Source of the DNA: Bordetella parapertussis | Lineage (GTDB): Bacteria; Pseudomonadota; Gammaproteobacteria; Burkholderiales; SG8-39 | DNA length: 10,460 bases | Assembly: GCA_945906975.1 (NCBI GenBank) | Contig: CAMDRY010000074.1 | Span: 1-10,460, forward strand | Direction: 5' to 3' | Shown: piece after piece, positions 7,002 through 10,460 of the stretch | Layout of the letters: each line of letters starts with the position of its first letter | Position numbering within the stretch: the first letter of the stretch is position 1 | The notes under the pieces: generated by a model | Seen by the model: the letters and a program-made list of their open reading frames with translations, nothing else | Told to the model about the DNA's origin: nothing | The model's database searches: none | Position numbers and translations under genes: made by a program

Positions 7002-7030
7002 TTGCGGGTGGCCGCGGAATCGCCCATACT
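7002..7030 (+). promoter_or_regulatory. Candidate sigma70-type promoter for the thioredoxin gene
   Basis: TTGCGG (7002-7007) and CATACT (7025-7030) are separated by 17 bases and lie 32 bases before the GTG start at 7063. Four of six bases match the consensus in each hexamer. A short inverted repeat, GCCGC (7011-7015) with GCGGC (7031-7035), spans the spacer and -10; its meaning is unknown. The rest of the 245-bp gap upstream shows nothing I can assign apart from the stem-loop at its left end. Confidence 0.45.
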
Positions 7031-7062
7031 GCGGCGACAAATAACTCAAAAGGGGATGGACT

Positions 7063-7437
7063 GTGGCGACCGTTGAGCTGACCAAGGAAAACTTCGAGCA
7101 AGTCGTTGCCGGGAACGACATGGTGGTGGTCGATTTTTGGGCGCCCTGGTGCGGTCCGTGCCGGGCCTTCGCGCCGACTTACGAGGCCGAGTCCGAGAAG
7201 CACGCCGATGTGGTGTTCGCCAAGCTCAACACCGAAGTCGAGCAGGAGGTCGCCGCCGCCTTCAACATCCGCTCCATTCCGACCTTGATGATCTTCCGGG
7301 AAAAGGTGGTGTTGTTTTCGGAGGCCGGTGCATTGCCGGCATCGGCGCTCGAGCAGGTGCTGGCGCAGGCCAAGACCATAGACATGGCCAAGGTTCATCT
7401 GGAAATTGCACAGCAGGGCCCGCAGGCCGCGAACTAG
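7063..7437 (+). CDS. Thioredoxin
   Basis: A 124-residue cytosolic disulfide reductase of the thioredoxin fold, accepting electrons from thioredoxin reductase in its well-known relatives. The active site is WCGPCR, with Cys30 and Cys33, and the cis-proline is Pro73 in SIPTLM. The VVVDFWAPWCGPC strand-helix start is classical. It is longer than the 108-residue E. coli TrxA by a charged C-terminal tail (about 108-124, AKVHLEIAQQGPQAAN), as seen in many proteobacterial paralogues, and there is no signal peptide. The GTG start is supported by AGGGG at 7051-7055, seven bases upstream. It precedes the diguanylate cyclase by 20 bp on the same strand, so cotranscription is likely. It could be a secondary thioredoxin rather than the housekeeping one. 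Confidence 0.95.
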   Translation: MATVELTKENFEQVVAGNDMVVVDFWAPWCGPCRAFAPTYEAESEKHADVVFAKLNTEVEQEVAAAFNIRSIPTLMIFREKVVLFSEAGALPASALEQVLAQAKTIDMAKVHLEIAQQGPQAAN

Positions 7438-7457
7438 CACCACATGCCCGTCGTCGC

Positions 7458-9482
7458 ATGCCAAACTCGCCGGTGATCGCCCCGCAGCAGCAGGTCAGTA
7501 CGTTGAAGCGCAGCGAGGACCTGCTGACACCTTCTGGCGCCGCGTCCTCTGCTATCGCCGAACGCATAGACGCCGAACGCGTCCGTATGCTTTATTCGGT
7601 GGCGCCGTTCAATATTCTCATTCATGTACTCGCCTCCTCGCTGCTCGCCTATGCGATATGGGGGACGGTGGACGGGTCGCTTCTCGCCGGCTGGTATGCG
7701 GTGATGCTGCTGGTGTGTGCCGGCTGCTGGGCGTTGCAACATGGCTACCGCGACACGGACAAGCTCCCGGGGCAGGCGCGGGTCTGGGAGCTCCGTTTCG
7801 TCGCCGCGGCTTTTGTCACTGCGCTGGTCTGGTCGGCGCTGGTAGTGTTTCTTTTTCCCGCGCACAGCGTGCCCCACCAGATATTGATTGTTCTTGTCAT
7901 TTGCAGCCTTGCTTTTGGCAGCGCCGGCGCGGTGCAGGCGAGCATGATCACCTTTGTCGCCTTTGTGGCGACGACGCTGTTGGTCTTGTTTTTGCGGCTT
8001 ATGCTGAATGGACGGGAGCTCGATATGTATGCCGGGCTCCTGCTTGCTGCGAGTTTTCCAGTCTGGGCCGGCATGTTTTTTCGTTTGCACAAAACGATGC
8101 AGCAGTCACTGCTGGTCCGCTTCGAAAAAGAGTCTCTCGTGGAAGAGTTGCAGCGTATCGAGTCGCAGATGAAGCAGGCCCTGCGCGAAGAGGCTGTCAT
8201 CCTGGACACCGCGCTTGTGGGCATCGTATTCATCCAGCAGCGGCGCATTTTGCGCTGCAACCGGGGTATGGAGGAGTTGTTCGGATTTGGTCCCGGCGAG
8301 CTCGCCGCGTGCTCGACGCGGGTGCTGTACGGGTCAGACCAGATCTGGCATGAGGCGCTCAGGCGCATCGAGGCCAACCTGCTCAGGGACGGGCTGCATG
8401 ATGAGGAAATGGCGTTTTCCCGCCGTGACGGTGCCCCGATCTGGTGCCGCTACGCCGGCCGCGCCCTGGAGCCGGGCGATATGTCGCGCGGTGCGGTGTG
8501 GATTTTTTCTGATGTGACCAAGCGGCGGCAGGCGGAACAGGGGCTGTCGCGCGCCAACGCCATTCTCATTGACGCGATCGAGGGCATTCCCGATGCGTTC
8601 GCAATTTTCGACCGCGAGGACCGGCTGGTGCAGTGCAATCTGCGCTATCTGGAGGGCGTCGGGCTGGGTGTCAGCCGTGCTGAGGCGAGGGGCATGTCTT
8701 TTGAGCAGTTGGTGCGTAACGCCATTTCGCGCGGTGAACCGATTCCGCCCGAGTATGGTGGCAATGTCGAGGCCTGGGTGGTCGAGCGTGTTCGCCGCCA
8801 TCGCCAGCCTGACGGGGATTTTGTACAGGAGTTTGTGGACGGGCGATGGATACATGCGCGCGACCGGCGTACCGCCGAGGGTGGGATAGTGTCGGTGCGC
8901 ACCGACATCACCGAGTCGCGGCGCAACCAGGCGCGCGCGGAATTTCTGGCCAACCACGACCCGCTTACCGCGTTGCCCAACCGCCGCCTGCTGGAGGACC
9001 GTCTGCGACAGGCGCTGATCCAGGCAAGGCGTAAGCAGAACATGGTGGCCTTGATGATGGTTGATCTTGACCGCTTCAAGACCATCAATGACAGCTTCGG
9101 TCACCGCTTTGGCGATGCGGTGCTGCTCGAGGCGGCGCGCCGGTTGTGCGCCTGTGTGCGCGAAGTCGACACCGTGTCACGCATGGGCGGGGACGAATTT
9201 GTCATCTTGTTATCCGAATTGCGCCAGGCGCAGGATGCCGCGTTGGTGGCGCAGAAAATACTGGATGCCATGTCGAGGCCTGTCGAGGTGGAGGGCGAAG
9301 TGCTGCACATAGCCTGCAGCATAGGCATTGCCGGGCAGCATGCCAACGGCGATGACCCCCAGGCGCTGCTCAAAGCCGCCGACATCGCGATGTACGCTGC
9401 CAAGGAGAGCGGGCGCAATGCTTATAAATTTGCGGCTGCGCCGGCCGCAGCCGTTGCAGGTGGCCGGGTTGAACGAAATTGA
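7458..9482 (+). CDS. Membrane-bound PAS-PAS-GGDEF diguanylate cyclase
   Basis: A 674-residue sensor enzyme predicted to make cyclic di-GMP from two GTP. Six hydrophobic segments (about 46-71, 76-95, 113-133, 140-160, 161-183, 190-208) form an N-terminal membrane domain that I cannot assign to a named MASE family. A charged helix (220-245) leads to a first PAS-like domain (about 247-360), ending in the typical IFSDVTKRRQAEQ. A second PAS-like domain (about 375-490) ends in VRTDITESRRNQ. The GGDEF domain starts at HDPLTALPNRR (500-510). Its active-site loop is canonical, GGDEF at 577-581. RxxD (568-571) lies five residues before it, the product-inhibition I-site. No EAL domain is present, so pure synthase activity is expected. 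The ATG at 7458 lacks a strong Shine-Dalgarno; TTG 7503 is a possible alternative. The frame is open upstream through the thioredoxin gene, but that part is not coding. Confidence 0.93.
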   Translation: MPNSPVIAPQQQVSTLKRSEDLLTPSGAASSAIAERIDAERVRMLYSVAPFNILIHVLASSLLAYAIWGTVDGSLLAGWYAVMLLVCAGCWALQHGYRDTDKLPGQARVWELRFVAAAFVTALVWSALVVFLFPAHSVPHQILIVLVICSLAFGSAGAVQASMITFVAFVATTLLVLFLRLMLNGRELDMYAGLLLAASFPVWAGMFFRLHKTMQQSLLVRFEKESLVEELQRIESQMKQALREEAVILDTALVGIVFIQQRRILRCNRGMEELFGFGPGELAACSTRVLYGSDQIWHEALRRIEANLLRDGLHDEEMAFSRRDGAPIWCRYAGRALEPGDMSRGAVWIFSDVTKRRQAEQGLSRANAILIDAIEGIPDAFAIFDREDRLVQCNLRYLEGVGLGVSRAEARGMSFEQLVRNAISRGEPIPPEYGGNVEAWVVERVRRHRQPDGDFVQEFVDGRWIHARDRRTAEGGIVSVRTDITESRRNQARAEFLANHDPLTALPNRRLLEDRLRQALIQARRKQNMVALMMVDLDRFKTINDSFGHRFGDAVLLEAARRLCACVREVDTVSRMGGDEFVILLSELRQAQDAALVAQKILDAMSRPVEVEGEVLHIACSIGIAGQHANGDDPQALLKAADIAMYAAKESGRNAYKFAAAPAAAVAGGRVERN

Positions 9483-9495
9483 AGGTGTCCGGCCC

Positions 9496-10460
9496 ATGAG
9501 TTTTTTTCGCAGTTTTGGCCCCCGTCGCTACCTGAGCAAGCTGCTTGCGTGGGGCTGCCTGCTGTGCGCCGTGCTGCCGGCGGCGGCGGGTGCGGCGCCG
9601 TTTGTTCCTGTCGATGACGCGCAGGTGCTCGAGCGTCTGCCCGTTCGCGCCGGCGATCCGGTGGCGCGGGAATTGCGCGCCTTGCGCGCGGTGCTTGCCG
9701 GTGACCCGAACAGCCAGTCCGCGGCGCTTGATCTGGCGTGGCGCTATTTCGAACTGGCCATGTCCGAGGGCGACCCGCGCTATATCGGCTACGCCGAGGC
9801 GGCGCTGCGGCCCTGGTGGACGCTGCCTGCGCCGCCTGCGCCGGTGTTGACGTTGCGCGGCGTGCTGCGCCAGTACAAGCACGAGTTCGCGCCGGCGCTG
9901 GCCGATCTGGGCGCTGCCACTGCCATCGACCCCTCCGATGTGAACGCCTGGTCCTGGCGCGCGGCCATTCACCTGGTGCAGGCCGATTACGCCGCTTCAC
10001 GCACCGATTGCGAGGGTCTGCGCCCGCACGCGTCCGCGCTGCGCCTTGCCGGATGCTTCGCTTCGGTGGATGGCGCGAGCGGCCGCGCAAGCGAGGCCTA
10101 TCGCATGCTGTCGGCGGCGCTGGCTGCCGAAAAAGATGCTTCGCCCGCGACCCGTTTGTGGATGCACACCCGGCTGGCGGAATTTTCGCTGCGCCTGGGC
10201 GAGCGCGCCCAGGCCGAGCGCCATTTCAAGCTGGCGCTGGCGCAGGGCGTGACCGACCAGTTCATCCTGGCCGAGTACGCCGACGTCCTGCTCGACGCCG
10301 GCCGCAACGCCGAGGTGCTGGCCATGCTCAAGGGCTGGGCGCGTTCCGATGTACTGCTGCTGCGTCTCGCGCTGGCCGCCAAGGCCGTCGGGGCGGGCGA
10401 ACTCGCGGCCCATGCCGAAGCGATGCAGGCGCGCTTTGAGGCGGCGGCACTGCGCGGCGA
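9496..10460 (+). CDS. Exported TPR-like repeat protein (3' end outside window)
   Basis: At least 321 codons are open to the window edge, so the C-terminus is unknown. The N-terminus reads as a Sec signal peptide: basic RSFGPRRYLSK, then the hydrophobic LLAWGCLLCAVLPAAAGA, with likely cleavage near AGA-AP (about residue 34), suggesting a periplasmic location. The mature part is all-helical and Ala/Leu-rich, with degenerate tetratricopeptide-like pairs: one around the EFAPALADLGAATAIDPSD stretch, another around LGERAQAERHFKLALAQG and the following EYADVLLDAGR. TPR domains mediate protein-protein contacts; no catalytic motif is visible. The ATG at 9496 has GAAGG at 9481-9485 ten bases upstream, overlapping the stop of the cyclase gene, which lies 13 bp away. 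Cotranscription with the cyclase is likely; a direct role in signalling is not shown. Confidence 0.8.
   Translation, partial: MSFFRSFGPRRYLSKLLAWGCLLCAVLPAAAGAAPFVPVDDAQVLERLPVRAGDPVARELRALRAVLAGDPNSQSAALDLAWRYFELAMSEGDPRYIGYAEAALRPWWTLPAPPAPVLTLRGVLRQYKHEFAPALADLGAATAIDPSDVNAWSWRAAIHLVQADYAASRTDCEGLRPHASALRLAGCFASVDGASGRASEAYRMLSAALAAEKDASPATRLWMHTRLAEFSLRLGERAQAERHFKLALAQGVTDQFILAEYADVLLDAGRNAEVLAMLKGWARSDVLLLRLALAAKAVGAGELAAHAEAMQARFEAAALRG

Noticed and set aside
7137..7457. Extension of the diguanylate cyclase frame through the thioredoxin gene
   Set aside because: The thioredoxin frame carries an intact WCGPC active site; the overlapping frame is Arg/Gly-rich and unrelated to sensor domains.
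8334..9104. 256-codon open frame on the minus strand
   Set aside because: It is antisense to the PAS and GGDEF coding region and shows no domain; typical of high third-position GC.

Overview
The window is GC-rich and densely coded, with gene families typical of a Proteobacterium (beta or gamma more likely than alpha). A CbbR-like LysR regulator next to a relic or variant of an SbtA-type bicarbonate transporter suggests an autotrophic or formerly autotrophic, perhaps chemolithotrophic, lineage. This lineage call is inference from gene content only. No rRNA, tRNA, CRISPR array, insertion sequence or phage gene was seen.

Layout. (1) Positions 1-1827, minus strand: a compact run sbtA-like, purE, purK in transcription order, each pair sharing an ATGA stop/start overlap. 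purK runs off the left edge. PurK and PurE carry out the carboxylation step of purine synthesis, and PurK consumes bicarbonate. (2) Positions 1828-1921: an A+T-rich divergent regulatory region. (3) Positions 1922-2893, plus strand: a CbbR/CmpR-like LysR regulator transcribed away from the sbtA-like gene. (4) Positions 3008-6817, plus strand: a tightly packed three-gene redox operon with a PCMH-type FAD oxidoreductase (TTG start with a good Shine-Dalgarno), a protein with two [4Fe-4S] motifs and an unfamiliar C-terminal half, and a geranylgeranyl-reductase-like FAD oxidoreductase. A 10-bp inverted repeat with an internal hairpin follows, overlapping the last stop codon. (5) Positions 7063-10460, plus strand: a thioredoxin, a six-TM PAS-PAS-GGDEF diguanylate cyclase, and an exported TPR-like protein cut by the right edge, with gaps of 20 and 13 bp.

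How the genes may work together. The left block joins a bicarbonate-transporter-like membrane protein, its probable CO2/bicarbonate-linked regulator, and the bicarbonate-using step of purine synthesis. However, the transporter appears to lack most of its N-terminal repeat, so it is either decayed or a minimal form. The middle block looks like an electron-transfer module (flavin, two Fe-S clusters, flavin) acting on an unidentified, possibly lipid-like, substrate; it is the best candidate here for an undescribed system. The right block pairs general thiol redox with c-di-GMP signalling and a periplasmic TPR-like protein, without clear evidence of a shared function.
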